In this document: piece by piece, positions 54,362 to 63,678 of the stretch | Position numbering within the stretch: the first letter of the stretch is position 1 | Layout: each line of letters opens with the position of its first letter | From: CAYPNF01 sp964411985 | GTDB taxonomy: Bacteria; Verrucomicrobiota; Verrucomicrobiia; Limisphaerales; J093 | Direction of reading: 5' to 3' | Assembly: GCA_964411985.1 (NCBI GenBank) | Contig: CAYPNF010000024.1 | Location: 1 to 64,000, forward strand | Length of the DNA: 64,000 nucleotides | Position numbers and translations under genes: made by a program | Notes under the pieces: generated by a model | The model's input: the letters and a program-made list of their open reading frames with translations, nothing else | The model's database searches: none | Told to the model about the DNA's origin: nothing

Positions 54362-55396
54362 ATGTCGACAGGTCCTGGACTGCCATCCATATTAGGGATA
54401 ACCCAAGTGAATGGAGTAGACCCAGCAGCCCGGAAGTCCATTGTGCCGTGCCACAGCGTCATTGAAATAGGAACCAACTCGGTGAAAATGCTCATCGCCG
54501 AGGTGGACGACCGCGGTTACCGCCAACTGCTGAATACCAAAGTGCCGACCCGGCTGGGAGAGGGCCTCTCCGCCACGGGTAGGCTTGGCCAGGGGGCGAT
54601 CAGTCGAACCGTGGACGTTGTAAGCATCCTTTTGGCGGACGCACGCGGTTTTCATCCTCAGACCGTCCAGGTCATCGCGACGAGCGCCGCGCGTGACGCC
54701 TCGAATCGTGATGAGCTGACCGTAGCGATCGCCTCCGCCACCGGTCTGGACGTACGGATTCTCTCCGGCGAGAGCGAGGGGGAGCTCATGTATCATGCCG
54801 TGGTTGCGGATTCCCCGCAGGATCCAAGTCCCCTGCTCCTGGTGGACCTCGGCGGCGGAAGTACCCAGTTTGCGCTAGGGAAATCGAATCAGCTCATCCA
54901 CGTCTCGAGCCACAAAATCGGCACTCTGCGGTTCTACGAGCATCTGCGTCTTTCGGATCAACCTCGGCCCGAAGACTTGGCCCATTGCCAAAGGGAAGTG
55001 GAATCCTATTTAACCACCGAGGTAAAGCCAAGGATCCTGGGATGGCTCACAGAAACGCGAAGAGAGGGCATCCGGGTCGTTGGGGCCGGGGGCAGCATCC
55101 GCGCGCTGGGAAAGCTGGCAGCAGGTGGAACCGCCGAAAGGCCCCTCGTCAACATGCACCGCAGCGACATCCAACGGCTGCTGGCACAGCTCTGGGCTCT
55201 CCCGTTGCATGAGCGGAAACGGATGGAAGGAATGCCCAGGAATAAGGCAGACCTGATCCTGGTGGGGGTGGTCTTCGTGGACGCTTGCCTCGCCATGCTC
55301 GGTCTTTCAGGGCTGACGGTCAGCGGGCGGTCCGTACGGCACGGGGTCTTGCTCAGGCAATCTCAAGACAGCCAGCACGAAAAACCTATCCATTAG
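54362..55396 (+). CDS. Ppx/GppA exopolyphosphatase-family protein
   Basis: A 344-residue ASKHA-fold phosphatase that would release phosphate from polyphosphate or pppGpp. Motifs: IEIGTNSVKMLIAE (first phosphate loop), VIATSAARDASN, LSGESEGELMYH with the catalytic-type Glu, LLVDLGGGSTQFAL (second loop) and the late GAGGSIRALGKLA. It lacks the C-terminal HD domain of long Ppx proteins. The ATG at 54362 has no ribosome site; a GTG at 54443, behind GGAAG, gives a more usual N-terminus. Its Pho-box-like site and pst neighbours point to phosphate control. Confidence 0.88.
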   Translation: MSTGPGLPSILGITQVNGVDPAARKSIVPCHSVIEIGTNSVKMLIAEVDDRGYRQLLNTKVPTRLGEGLSATGRLGQGAISRTVDVVSILLADARGFHPQTVQVIATSAARDASNRDELTVAIASATGLDVRILSGESEGELMYHAVVADSPQDPSPLLLVDLGGGSTQFALGKSNQLIHVSSHKIGTLRFYEHLRLSDQPRPEDLAHCQREVESYLTTEVKPRILGWLTETRREGIRVVGAGGSIRALGKLAAGGTAERPLVNMHRSDIQRLLAQLWALPLHERKRMEGMPRNKADLILVGVVFVDACLAMLGLSGLTVSGRSVRHGVLLRQSQDSQHEKPIH

Positions 55397-55507
55397 CTCC
55401 CTGGCACTCCCTCCGCTCCGACCCATCTTTTCGGCGAAACAGCAGGGATGAACAAAGGGGAAAAGTGCGACATGGAGCCTACTGACAGCCCAACCTACCA
55501 GAGGACC

Positions 55508-56197
55508 CTACGCGGTGGACTCTCCCGGAGAGGAAGCCGCGCCCGGGCGCCTGGTATGGCGAATATCCTTCGCCTCCTCAAGGTAGACCACATCCTCAGC
55601 AATGTTGGAGGCATGGTCCGCGATACGCTCCAAGGATTTCGAGATCACCATGAGGTTGAGGCACCGGCGGATGTTGGCTGAATCCTCCATCATGAAGCTG
55701 GTCAACTCCCGCTGCACCTCGCGGTTGAGTTGGTCCACCTGTTTGTCCGCCGGAATGATCGCCCGCGCCACGTCAGGCTTGTGGTGCACAAAAGAATCCA
55801 GGGCTTCCGCGAGCATCTTGAGCGCCATTTCAGCCATGCGGGGAATCGCCACATACTCTTTGAGTTGGGGCTCCTGGCTGAGTTCTATCGCTCGCCGTGC
55901 AATGGTCGTCGCCTCGTCCCCCACCCTTTCCAGGTTGTTGGAGATCTTCATCGCCACCGTGATGAAGCGCAGATGGGTTGCCAAGGGTGCCTGCGCAAGG
56001 AGGCCGATCGCCATCTCGTCCACTTTGACCTCGAAGTCGTCCAGCAGGCTGTCATCCTCTTTCACCTGTCGCGCCAGTTCGTCATCCCGGTTTACTAGGG
56101 CCTTTACCGCACGGGCGACGGCGGATTCCGCCTGGCCGCCCATTCTGAGGATAGCCTGCTTGAGCTCCTCCATTTCACGTTCGAAAGCTTGTGTCAT
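55508..56197 (-). CDS. phoU: phosphate uptake regulator PhoU
   Basis: A 229-residue PhoU with two repeated three-helix bundles; metal-binding-type motifs are seen in ISNNLERVGDEATTIARR and in SKSLERIADHASNIAEDV. PhoU couples the Pst transporter to the PhoR/PhoB system and prevents excess uptake. It is the last gene of porin-pstSCAB-phoU, with 39 bases between the pstB stop and this start. The ATG at 56197 (MTQAFEREMEELK) matches the family; the frame is open to 56224. No phoB or phoR gene is in the window. Confidence 0.94.
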   Translation of the reverse strand: MTQAFEREMEELKQAILRMGGQAESAVARAVKALVNRDDELARQVKEDDSLLDDFEVKVDEMAIGLLAQAPLATHLRFITVAMKISNNLERVGDEATTIARRAIELSQEPQLKEYVAIPRMAEMALKMLAEALDSFVHHKPDVARAIIPADKQVDQLNREVQRELTSFMMEDSANIRRCLNLMVISKSLERIADHASNIAEDVVYLEEAKDIRHTRRPGAASSPGESTA

Positions 56198-56236
56198 AGA
56201 ATCATAGGATGGCCCAGACCACACCCGCTGGTTCGA

Positions 56237-57094
56237 TCAGCCGAACCGACCGGTCACGTAGTCCTCGGTCTGGCGTTGGCCAGGGTTCGTGAAGATCTTA
56301 CGCGTTGTATCGTATTCTATCAACCGGCCGAGGTAAAAAAAGGCGGTTCGATCCGAAACCCGAGCGGCCTGCTGCATGTTGTGGGTGACGATGACAATGG
56401 TGTAATTGGTGCGCAACTGCTGGATCAGGTCCTCGATTTTGGAGGTGGCCACGGGATCGAGAGCGGAGGCGGGCTCATCCATCAGGATGACGGAAGGTTC
56501 GATGGCAATGGCGCGGGCGATGCAAAGACGCTGTTGCTGGCCGCCCGAGAGGCCCAGAGCACTCTCCTGCAAGCGGTCCTTGACTTCCTCCCACAGCGCC
56601 GCGCGTTGCAAGCTCTTCTCCACCACCTCCTCCAACACCGATGCCTTGTTGATGCCGGCGATCCGCAGGCCATACGCGACGTTTTCAAAAATGCTCTTCG
56701 GGAAAGGATTGGACTTTTGGAAGACCATTCCCACCTGCTTTCGCAATTCGATGATGTCTTGCCGAACCGAGTAGATATCTTTGCCATCCAAGTTGGCCTC
56801 ACCGGTGATGCGAACGCCGTCGATCAAATCGTTCATCCGGTTGAAACAACGGAGCAAAGTGCTCTTCCCGCACCCGGACGGTCCGATGAAGGCGGTGACT
56901 TGCCTTTCCGGGATGGCCAGGCTGATATCGAAGAGTGCCTGCTTGGATCCGTAATAAAGACTGAGAGAACGGGCCTCCAGACAGATCCTGGCGTCCTTCG
57001 GCAAAGGTGGCCCGCCCCCGGTCTCGGGTTTCCGCAAGGAAATGCCAACCGTCCGATCTGTAGCGATTGCTGGATTCTCGGTTTTCGTTTGCAT
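56237..57094 (-). CDS. pstB: phosphate ABC transporter ATP-binding protein PstB
   Basis: A 285-residue ATPase with Walker A GPSGCGKST, signature LSGGQQQRLCIARA and Walker B VILMDEPASALDP, and the PstB-type helix region (TLLRCFNRMNDLIDGVRITG). The N-terminus carries about 35 extra residues before LSLYYGSKQALFDI. The ATG at 57094 lies 7 bases past the pstA stop. It energises phosphate import by PstC/PstA. Confidence 0.95.
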   Translation of the reverse strand: MQTKTENPAIATDRTVGISLRKPETGGGPPLPKDARICLEARSLSLYYGSKQALFDISLAIPERQVTAFIGPSGCGKSTLLRCFNRMNDLIDGVRITGEANLDGKDIYSVRQDIIELRKQVGMVFQKSNPFPKSIFENVAYGLRIAGINKASVLEEVVEKSLQRAALWEEVKDRLQESALGLSGGQQQRLCIARAIAIEPSVILMDEPASALDPVATSKIEDLIQQLRTNYTIVIVTHNMQQAARVSDRTAFFYLGRLIEYDTTRKIFTNPGQRQTEDYVTGRFG

Positions 57095-57101
57095 GGACAA
57101 A

Positions 57102-58766
57102 TCAGGCGAAAGCCCCCGTGCGGTACTTCTTGCGAATCCGGTCACGAAGGACGATGGCGGCAAGGTTCAGAGCCACGACCACTGCCAGCAGGAGGAGGGT
57201 CGTGGCAAAGACCATGGGTTTGGCGGCTTCGACGTTGGGCGATTGGAAACCCACGTCATAGATGTGGAATCCCAAGTGCATGAACTTGCGGTCCAGATGC
57301 AGGAAGGGGAAGATTCCATCCAGAGGGAGATTGGGGGCGAGTTTGACAACGCCCGTGATCATGAGCGGGGCCACTTCGCCCGCGCCGCGAGCCATGGCCA
57401 GAATCAGACCGGTCAGAATGCCCGGCAGCGAGGCCGGGAGGACGATCCGGCACAACGTTTGGAACTTGGACGCCCCCAACGCCAGCGAACCTTCCTTGGC
57501 CCCCCGGGGTACAGAGGCAATCGACTCCTCGGTGGCCACAATGACCACTGGAACGGTCAACAGGGCGAGGGTGAGGGATGCCCATAGAATTCCTCCCGTC
57601 CCGTAGGTGGGTGTGGGAAGGGCATCCGAGTAAAAGAGGGAATCGATGGTGCCACCGACGAAATAGACGAAGAACCCGAGGCCGAAAACGCCGAAAACAA
57701 TGGAGGGCACTCCGGCCAGGTTGTTCACCGCAACCCGCACGATGCGCACAAAGAGGCCTTGAGCGGCATACTCTCGCAAATAGACTGCGGCCAGTACCCC
57801 GAAAGGCACGACCGCGACGCTCATAAGGAGAGTCATCATGACTGTTCCGAAAATGGCCGGGAAGATGCCGCCTTCGGTGTTGGATTCGCGCGGCTCTCCG
57901 CTGACGAATTCCCAGACTTTACCCGCGTAGTGCCAAACCTTGGATGTGACACTCATCTGGTTGGGCTTAAAGGCCCTGACGATTTCCGCCAAAGGAATGG
58001 ATTTGGACTTGCCGTCAGCTGTCTCGAACACGGCCGACCAGAGTTGCCCCTGCTTTTGTAGGTCCGCAGACTTCGCCAGAAGGCGGGTATACTCCTCTTG
58101 AAGAGTCTTCTGCTCTTGCCCAATCTTGGCACTGGCGGCATCGCGCTGGGGGCCGGCCGGATAGCGACGTTCCACCCTCTTAACCTGGAGAGTGGCGGCC
58201 TGCAGCCGGGTATTGACCTTTCCGATTTCCTCCTTTTGGACCTTGAGCCTCTGCTTTGCCAATTCCAGCGCCTTGGGATGCCTTTCGGCGAGCGCTTGCC
58301 ACGCTTCGGATCCACGGGCCACCGTGGTTCCTCCCTCCTTCACCTCTTTGAGGTAGCCGTAAAAATCGCCATACTCGAGGCGTTCGAGGGTCACCGCCTC
58401 CTTTGGTTCGCTCCAGTTCGTAAGGCTCGGGTGATCCAACCAGCGGAAATCGACTCCGTAAAGATCGCGGTTGCCTACCTTGAACTGGGATCGGGTGACC
58501 GAAACCATCAACGAATTGGTGCCAGCAGGTCGACGGTAGTCTTCGGTTGCGGTGACCACCCCAAGGACCTTTCCGCCGCCGAGGCTCTCCACCTGGGAAA
58601 GCGGGTGCGGCCAGAACATTCCCATCCCGTTCCAGACGACGACCAGCAGGAGGCCGGCGATCATCAGGAGACACGCAGCCAAGGCGGCTCCACAGAGCCA
58701 AACCATGTGCTCCCCTTCCCGGAAGGGTCTTCGGAGGGATGGCTTCGTGGAAGGAGACTCTTTCAT
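57102..58766 (-). CDS. pstA: phosphate ABC transporter permease PstA, enlarged form
   Basis: About 554 residues, nearly twice the usual length. Residues 1-65 hold a first helix (WLCGAALAACLLMIAGLLL). An extracytoplasmic domain, about 70-325, follows, with a coiled coil (about 160-225, KQRLKVQKEEIGKVNTRLQA). The usual permease domain comes after it (GTVMMTLLMSVAVVPFGVLA and later GLILAMARGAGEVAPLMITG, the ATPase-contact loop region). This matches the DUF3333-containing PstA found in several Proteobacteria. The ATG overlaps the pstC stop (ATGA, 58763-58766); an open frame continuing upstream to 59090 only reads through pstC. Confidence 0.92.
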   Translation of the reverse strand: MKESPSTKPSLRRPFREGEHMVWLCGAALAACLLMIAGLLLVVVWNGMGMFWPHPLSQVESLGGGKVLGVVTATEDYRRPAGTNSLMVSVTRSQFKVGNRDLYGVDFRWLDHPSLTNWSEPKEAVTLERLEYGDFYGYLKEVKEGGTTVARGSEAWQALAERHPKALELAKQRLKVQKEEIGKVNTRLQAATLQVKRVERRYPAGPQRDAASAKIGQEQKTLQEEYTRLLAKSADLQKQGQLWSAVFETADGKSKSIPLAEIVRAFKPNQMSVTSKVWHYAGKVWEFVSGEPRESNTEGGIFPAIFGTVMMTLLMSVAVVPFGVLAAVYLREYAAQGLFVRIVRVAVNNLAGVPSIVFGVFGLGFFVYFVGGTIDSLFYSDALPTPTYGTGGILWASLTLALLTVPVVIVATEESIASVPRGAKEGSLALGASKFQTLCRIVLPASLPGILTGLILAMARGAGEVAPLMITGVVKLAPNLPLDGIFPFLHLDRKFMHLGFHIYDVGFQSPNVEAAKPMVFATTLLLLAVVVALNLAAIVLRDRIRKKYRTGAFA

Positions 58767-61033
58767 GCAGCCTGATATTTCTCGCGAAGACGTTGCCGGA
58801 TGACTTCCGCAACCGTGTTGACGACGAAAGTAAGAGCGAACAGGAGAATCGCCGTCAGGAAGAGGAGCCGATAAAGCGTGCCCCCCACCGGTGCCTCCGG
58901 GATCTCCACCGCGATGTTGGCGGAAAGCGTGCGCATCCCGTTGAAGGGGCTCCAACTGAGCAGCGGGGTGTTGCCGGTGGCCATCAGCACGATCATGGTT
59001 TCCCCCACCGCGCGTCCGAATCCAACCATGGTGGCGGAGAAGATCCCCGGGCTGGCGGTGGGAAGAATGATGCGGATGGCGGTCTGCCATCGACTCGCCC
59101 CCAGGGCGAGGGAGCCGGAAACGAAGTGGCGAGGGACGTTGGAAAGGGCGTCCTCGGAAATCGTAAAGATGATGGGAATAACCGCGAAGCCGAGGGCAAA
59201 GCCGATGACAATGCTGTTGCGCTGCTCGAATTGGCTGTGGAAAACATTAAAGACCCACTGGCGCAGGTCGCCCCCGAAGAACCAACGCTCCATCACCGGC
59301 CCGATCTGGCTCGAGATCACAAATCCCACGAACACCAGGGGGATCAGCAGAATCAACTCCATGCCCGCCGGGATTCTCTGCCGCACATCGGGCGCCAAGA
59401 GATGCCACGAAGCCACCCCCGCCGTCACCAGGACGGGGAGGACGATGGCGTTGCTGACGAGTGAAAGCACGTGCGTCTCCAGCAACGGGGCCAGCCAGAG
59501 GCCGGCCAGAAAGCCCACCACCACGCTCGGGAGGGCCGCCATGATTTCCACTGTCGGCTTCACAAAGGCGCGAGCGCGATAGCTCATGAACTGGGAGACG
59601 TAGAGCGCGGCCATCACCGCCAAGGGAACCGCAAAGAACAAACCGTAGACCGCTCCTTTCAGCGTGCCGAGTATCAGAGGGACCAGACTCACTTTTGGTT
59701 CAAAATCGTCGTTACCGCTACTGGACTGCCACATGTATTGTGGGGCATCATAACCCTCATACCAGACTTTGCCGAACAGCGTCCGCCAGGAGATTTCGGG
59801 GTGCGGAGCATCGATTCTGATCGGAACAAGTTTCCCAGCAAGGGTCATCACCGTGACACCATCCGCCTTGGGAGAATAGACGACGGCCCAAGGAGCCTCG
59901 GTCAGCTTCGCGGAACCTAATGTGCGTTCGGAGGTCGTGTAAAAGAGTTGCACCAGACCTTTGGAAGAGACGGCGACAAAGCCCCGGTTCCTCGAAGCAG
60001 GTTGGATTAGCGCCACATCTGCATCCAAGGGCTCGAAGGAGCGGATCCGCTCGTACGGCTTGGAAACCTCGTTTTCGCGCTGGCGCACCCCAAACCATTG
60101 CTCGAGGGATCCATCCGTGTAGCCGAGCAGGAGGGAGTGGCCTCCGAGGACAAACTCCAGCACCACCGGACGACGACTACCCTCGGCAAGATCCCGCACG
60201 TGGTGAGGTTTGTCGGTGGCTTCCTCCAGGTACCAGAGAGCCAACTCGCCATTCCGGGTCAGAGCGAAAAATCGGCGCCCTTCCCCATCCACGGCCACCT
60301 GAACCACATCGGCGGAGCGTTCCCAGTCCACCTTCTCGACTCTGGGTTCCTCCCCTTCCTCCACTGTCACGTGGTAAAGGCCACCGTCGCTGGTATGGAG
60401 AGCGATGTGATCCTTCCCGGACGCAGAGTCCGTTCTTCCGAAGACCTGCGCCACGGGGGCGCCGGCAGGGGAGACTTCCACGGAGGCGCTTTCCCTGACC
60501 TTGACCTCCACTCGACGTCCCTCCTTGGAGTAGGAAGTTCTGAAATCGAGTTGGGCCACCAGCAGCTGTCCGTCCTGGGTTCCGATGTAGAGGTGATGCT
60601 TCTCCGGGTTGCGGTAGGCAACGTTGGGGCGGTGAACGGCCAGACTCGACAGGGGGATATTGGTGGAGAGAACCTTCTTCTCCAAATCGAGCAGCGCAAG
60701 TTCGCCCTGTTTGTTGAGAAGATAGGCGTAGGACTGGTACTCGTCCAAACCCAGAACTGGGAAGAGAGAGTTCCCCTGCGGCAAGGAGGGACTCCAGCCC
60801 TCGGATACAACCGCCTTTCCTGGCGAAAAGAGAGGCAGAGCCTCCCGGCCGATAAAGACGAAGATGGCGGCAACCGCCAAAATCACCAAGGCACCGCCGA
60901 AACGGATGACCAAGCCAGACGCATGATCCAGCCATTCTACGCGCCGGAGACGCTTCGCTACCTCCTCGGGAGGCTCGGAATGCATGCGGGATAGTTCAGA
61001 TGAAGCTGTCGGCTTTGCAGTTGGCTCGGACAT
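58763..61033 (-). CDS. pstC: phosphate ABC transporter permease PstC, enlarged form
   Basis: A 756-residue PstC. A first helix (about 42-65, VIRFGGALVILAVAAIFVFIG) leads to an extracytoplasmic region of about 380 residues with repeated beta strands (YLLNKQGELALLDLEKKVLS, HLYIGTQDGQLLVAQLDF), probably a WD-like propeller, and then a standard six-helix permease (TLKGAVYGLFFAVPLAVMAA; late VGFGRAVGETMIVLMATGN). Pseudomonas-type long PstC has the same build. It lies between pstS and pstA, separated from pstS by a hairpin. Confidence 0.92.
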   Translation of the reverse strand: MSEPTAKPTASSELSRMHSEPPEEVAKRLRRVEWLDHASGLVIRFGGALVILAVAAIFVFIGREALPLFSPGKAVVSEGWSPSLPQGNSLFPVLGLDEYQSYAYLLNKQGELALLDLEKKVLSTNIPLSSLAVHRPNVAYRNPEKHHLYIGTQDGQLLVAQLDFRTSYSKEGRRVEVKVRESASVEVSPAGAPVAQVFGRTDSASGKDHIALHTSDGGLYHVTVEEGEEPRVEKVDWERSADVVQVAVDGEGRRFFALTRNGELALWYLEEATDKPHHVRDLAEGSRRPVVLEFVLGGHSLLLGYTDGSLEQWFGVRQRENEVSKPYERIRSFEPLDADVALIQPASRNRGFVAVSSKGLVQLFYTTSERTLGSAKLTEAPWAVVYSPKADGVTVMTLAGKLVPIRIDAPHPEISWRTLFGKVWYEGYDAPQYMWQSSSGNDDFEPKVSLVPLILGTLKGAVYGLFFAVPLAVMAALYVSQFMSYRARAFVKPTVEIMAALPSVVVGFLAGLWLAPLLETHVLSLVSNAIVLPVLVTAGVASWHLLAPDVRQRIPAGMELILLIPLVFVGFVISSQIGPVMERWFFGGDLRQWVFNVFHSQFEQRNSIVIGFALGFAVIPIIFTISEDALSNVPRHFVSGSLALGASRWQTAIRIILPTASPGIFSATMVGFGRAVGETMIVLMATGNTPLLSWSPFNGMRTLSANIAVEIPEAPVGGTLYRLLFLTAILLFALTFVVNTVAEVIRQRLREKYQAA

Positions 61034-61099
61034 ATTTTCCCCGTCAAACGAGGGAATTCAGACGACTCATGGTAGTCGATTTGGCTGGCGGTGGCACGC

Positions 61100-61144
61100 A
61101 AAAAGAGAGAGCGGGGTTGGCCAATGCACGGAAGCCAACCCCGC
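61100..61144 (-). terminator. hairpin between pstS and pstC, likely partial terminator
   Basis: On the minus strand an 11-bp perfect stem GCGGGGTTGGC/GCCAACCCCGC (61144-61134 and 61121-61111) is followed by TCTCTCTTTTT. The interrupted U-tract suggests incomplete termination, which would make the binding protein more abundant than the permeases. It could also stabilise the 3' end of the porin-pstS mRNA. Confidence 0.65.
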
Positions 61145-61194
61145 ACCGAGGTTTGCGACGGCCGGTCGCAAGCATAGGAACCCTCATGTTTCTA

Positions 61195-62169
61195 CTACTG
61201 CACCAAATCGAGCATCTCCTGGGCCTTCTTGGCCGAAATGGGGAAGTAACCGTCCTTAATCACGATCTGTTGACCTTCCTGGGAAACCACGAACTTGACG
61301 AATTCCTTCACCAAGGGATCGCAGCCTTTGACTGGATCGGCGTTGATATAGACGTAAAGGTAACGTGCGATCGGGTAGTCAAAGCTATCCACGCTCTTCT
61401 GCGTCGGAGCAACGGGGCCTTTCTTGTAGGCCACGGAGAGAGACTTGACTCCGGAGGTTTTATAACCGATGCCGCTGTATCCAATTCCCCCCAAATCGTT
61501 TTCGACACCTTGAACCACAGAGGCAGAGCCAGGCTGTTCCTTGACCGAGTTCCTATAGTCGCCCTTGTCGAGCACGTGTTCTTTGAAGAACCCATAGGTG
61601 CCCGAAGCGCTGTTACGGCCGTAGAGGCTGATCGGGCGGTTGGCCCATTCGCCCGTGGCACCCAGGTCACCCCACCTGGCAATGTCCTTCCCGCCCCGTT
61701 TCTTGGTGCTGGAGAACACCGAGTCCAACTGCTGCATGCTGAGCGTTTCGATGGGATTGTCCTTGTGCACGTACACGGCCAGGGCGTCGAGCGCCACTGC
61801 GATCATGCGCGGTTTGTAACCGTACTTTTTCTCGAAGGCATCCACTTCCTCGGCTTTCATCTTCCGACTCATGGGGCCAAGTTGGGCCGTGCCAGCAATC
61901 AATGCGGGCGGGGCGGTGGAGGAACCTTTACCTTCGATCTGCAATTTGACGTTGGGATAAGCCTTGGCGAATCCCTCGGCCCAGAAGGTCATGAGGTTGT
62001 TGAGGGTGTCAGAGCCAATCGAATTGAGGTTTCCCGAGATCCCGCTGACGGGTGCGTATACCTTCAAGCCCGGGTCCAAGGAGGCTGCCGGGGCGTCCGC
62101 CGCGTGAGAGGAAATGGCGGCGGCCATTCCGAGACCGAGCGCCAAGAGGTTAGAGAGAGTATGTTTCAT
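61195..62169 (-). CDS. pstS: phosphate-binding protein PstS
   Basis: A 324-residue periplasmic binding protein with a signal peptide (LLALGLGMAAAISSHAA). PstS features include GNLNSIGSDTLNNLMTFWAE near the N-terminus, the STAPPALIAGTAQLGPMSRK segment, the LYGRNSASGTYGFFKE phosphate-loop region and VVQGVENDLGGIGYSGIGY. It supplies phosphate to PstC/PstA. It starts 18 bases after the porin stop, so the porin comes first in the operon. Confidence 0.95.
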   Translation of the reverse strand: MKHTLSNLLALGLGMAAAISSHAADAPAASLDPGLKVYAPVSGISGNLNSIGSDTLNNLMTFWAEGFAKAYPNVKLQIEGKGSSTAPPALIAGTAQLGPMSRKMKAEEVDAFEKKYGYKPRMIAVALDALAVYVHKDNPIETLSMQQLDSVFSSTKKRGGKDIARWGDLGATGEWANRPISLYGRNSASGTYGFFKEHVLDKGDYRNSVKEQPGSASVVQGVENDLGGIGYSGIGYKTSGVKSLSVAYKKGPVAPTQKSVDSFDYPIARYLYVYINADPVKGCDPLVKEFVKFVVSQEGQQIVIKDGYFPISAKKAQEMLDLVQ

Positions 62170-62187
62170 GTGTGTGTGAGTTCAGTT

Positions 62188-63540
62188 TTAGAATTTCAGG
62201 GATGCATCGACCTGTAAGCGATCCATTTCGCCTTTGTCGCCCGAAGGAGCGGTATCGATCAACTGGGTATGAAACCAGGTGAGGCCCAGAAGGACCGAGT
62301 CAAACGGAGAGTAGGTAAGCTTCACAACGTGTCCCCTTACGTTCGTGCCTGATCCGTAGCCGCGACCCGTGGGATTGCTCGTAGAGTCAAAACCGGCGTT
62401 AGGCATCTGTTGCGCATAGTAGGCCCCAAAGTCCGAATCCACAACTTCCTCGTACCAGGCATCCCCACCTAAATACTTGTACCGATAGGACAGATCCCAA
62501 AGACCTTTCTTTCCAGACTTGCCGAACGTGATACCCACCGATGCTGCATCGTTGCGGTCGTGTGCCGCAGGATTATTCATATACTCTCCCCCGACCTTGA
62601 TCGGGAAAGCGCCGGCATACATGGGGAATCGGTCGAGCGTGTAGGTGAGCGAGGCGTCAGCCACAATGGGGTTGTAGTTGTGGGTCAGCACCCCGCCGGC
62701 GGAGCGAGTGTTGCCACGGTTCACGTTCGGAACGTTCCCATTCGTGAGAGACTCGGCACCGGCAAGCATCAGGCCGGAGACCCCAACCGTGCTGGAGACT
62801 TTCGGACTCCAGATGGAATCGAAGCGCAACTGGGTTCCGATCATGAAAGGATCGTCGGAATCCGCGCCCAACTCGTCCAGAGCAAACCCGCCCGTGTTCC
62901 ACTTGATTGCGTGGCGGGTGTTGAAGTTGTGAGCAATCTGAAACGCACCGCCTTCCGGGGTGTAATCCCCGTCAAAAACCATGTCGGAGAAGACGAACGG
63001 ATTCTCCATTTTGCCGACGACGAACGTCCCGGTCCAATCGGTGTTGTTGACGAAGAACCACTTTCCATAGGCGAGATCAACGAAGAGGAGCTTCTTCGTA
63101 GCGTTTTCACCGAACGTGGCATTGCCCGAGATAGGGTCCCCACCCCCAGTCACCGACTCGCTCGAGGTGAGTCGAAAACCAGCTTCAAAATTGTCACTGA
63201 AGGCATAGGTCATGCCCGCGCGCAGACGATAGCGGAACCGGTTCCGATCAACAAACGCAGCGTTGTCATTGTAGAAACCCTCAAACCGCCCACGGAAATC
63301 GCCAAACAAAGACAGCTTCTTGACCGTCTTCCCGGCCACTTCCACTTTGTTGTATTGCTTGTTCTCCTTGCTCAGGTCGGACTTAATGTCCTCGGCTTCC
63401 TGTTCGGTGAGGATACCCTTCTTGACAAGGGCATCCATCAAGGCTTCGGAGGTCTGGGCCTGCGCTTGGTGAGCCACGGCCACAGCCGTGAGCACCGCAG
63501 CCAGAGGCAAGTACTTCATACTTTTTCTAGTTGGCTTCAT
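62188..63540 (-). CDS. putative outer-membrane porin of the phosphate operon
   Basis: About 450 residues with a signal peptide (KYLPLAAVLTAVAVAHQAQA), a short coiled-coil or SLH-like segment (SEALMDALVKKGILTEQEAE), and then alternating beta strands rich in Gly, Asn and aromatic residues (LSLFGDFRGRFEGFYNDN; FRYRLRAGMTYAFSDNFEAG), ending with Phe (DASLKF), as porins do. The family is the 'putative porin' type related to OprO/OprP-like channels. First place in the pst operon and the Pho-box-like site suggest a phosphate or phosphorylated-solute channel. The ATG at 63540 is chosen for the signal; ATG 63519 is also possible. Confidence 0.85.
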   Translation of the reverse strand: MKPTRKSMKYLPLAAVLTAVAVAHQAQAQTSEALMDALVKKGILTEQEAEDIKSDLSKENKQYNKVEVAGKTVKKLSLFGDFRGRFEGFYNDNAAFVDRNRFRYRLRAGMTYAFSDNFEAGFRLTSSESVTGGGDPISGNATFGENATKKLLFVDLAYGKWFFVNNTDWTGTFVVGKMENPFVFSDMVFDGDYTPEGGAFQIAHNFNTRHAIKWNTGGFALDELGADSDDPFMIGTQLRFDSIWSPKVSSTVGVSGLMLAGAESLTNGNVPNVNRGNTRSAGGVLTHNYNPIVADASLTYTLDRFPMYAGAFPIKVGGEYMNNPAAHDRNDAASVGITFGKSGKKGLWDLSYRYKYLGGDAWYEEVVDSDFGAYYAQQMPNAGFDSTSNPTGRGYGSGTNVRGHVVKLTYSPFDSVLLGLTWFHTQLIDTAPSGDKGEMDRLQVDASLKF

Positions 63541-63661
63541 GAGTTCTTGGTTGTTGATCGACACGTCTGCGATGTGCACGAATTCCGCAGCCCGAAGGCT
63601 CACACCGCGCACTCGACGAAGCCAAACTAGGAGAGAGGGGTGTCGAAAAAATGGCAGGAAG

Positions 63662-63678
63662 GTTACGATTGTGTGACA
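63662..63678 (-). promoter_or_regulatory. Pho-box-like direct repeat upstream of the porin-pst operon
   Basis: On the minus strand TGTCAC-ACAAT-CGTAAC: two half-sites with an 11-base period, matching the site upstream of ppx (TGTCAC-ACAAA-TGTAAC) in 15 of 17 positions. It lies about 122 bases before the porin start codon. A clear -10 box was not identified. Confidence 0.6.

Noticed and set aside
58767..59090. Upstream extension of the pstA frame to 59090
   Set aside because: It only reads through pstC in another frame; the ATG at 58766 overlaps the pstC stop and begins the real protein.
61000..62217. 405-codon open frame on the plus strand
   Set aside because: Antisense to pstS, which has a signal peptide and clear PstS motifs.
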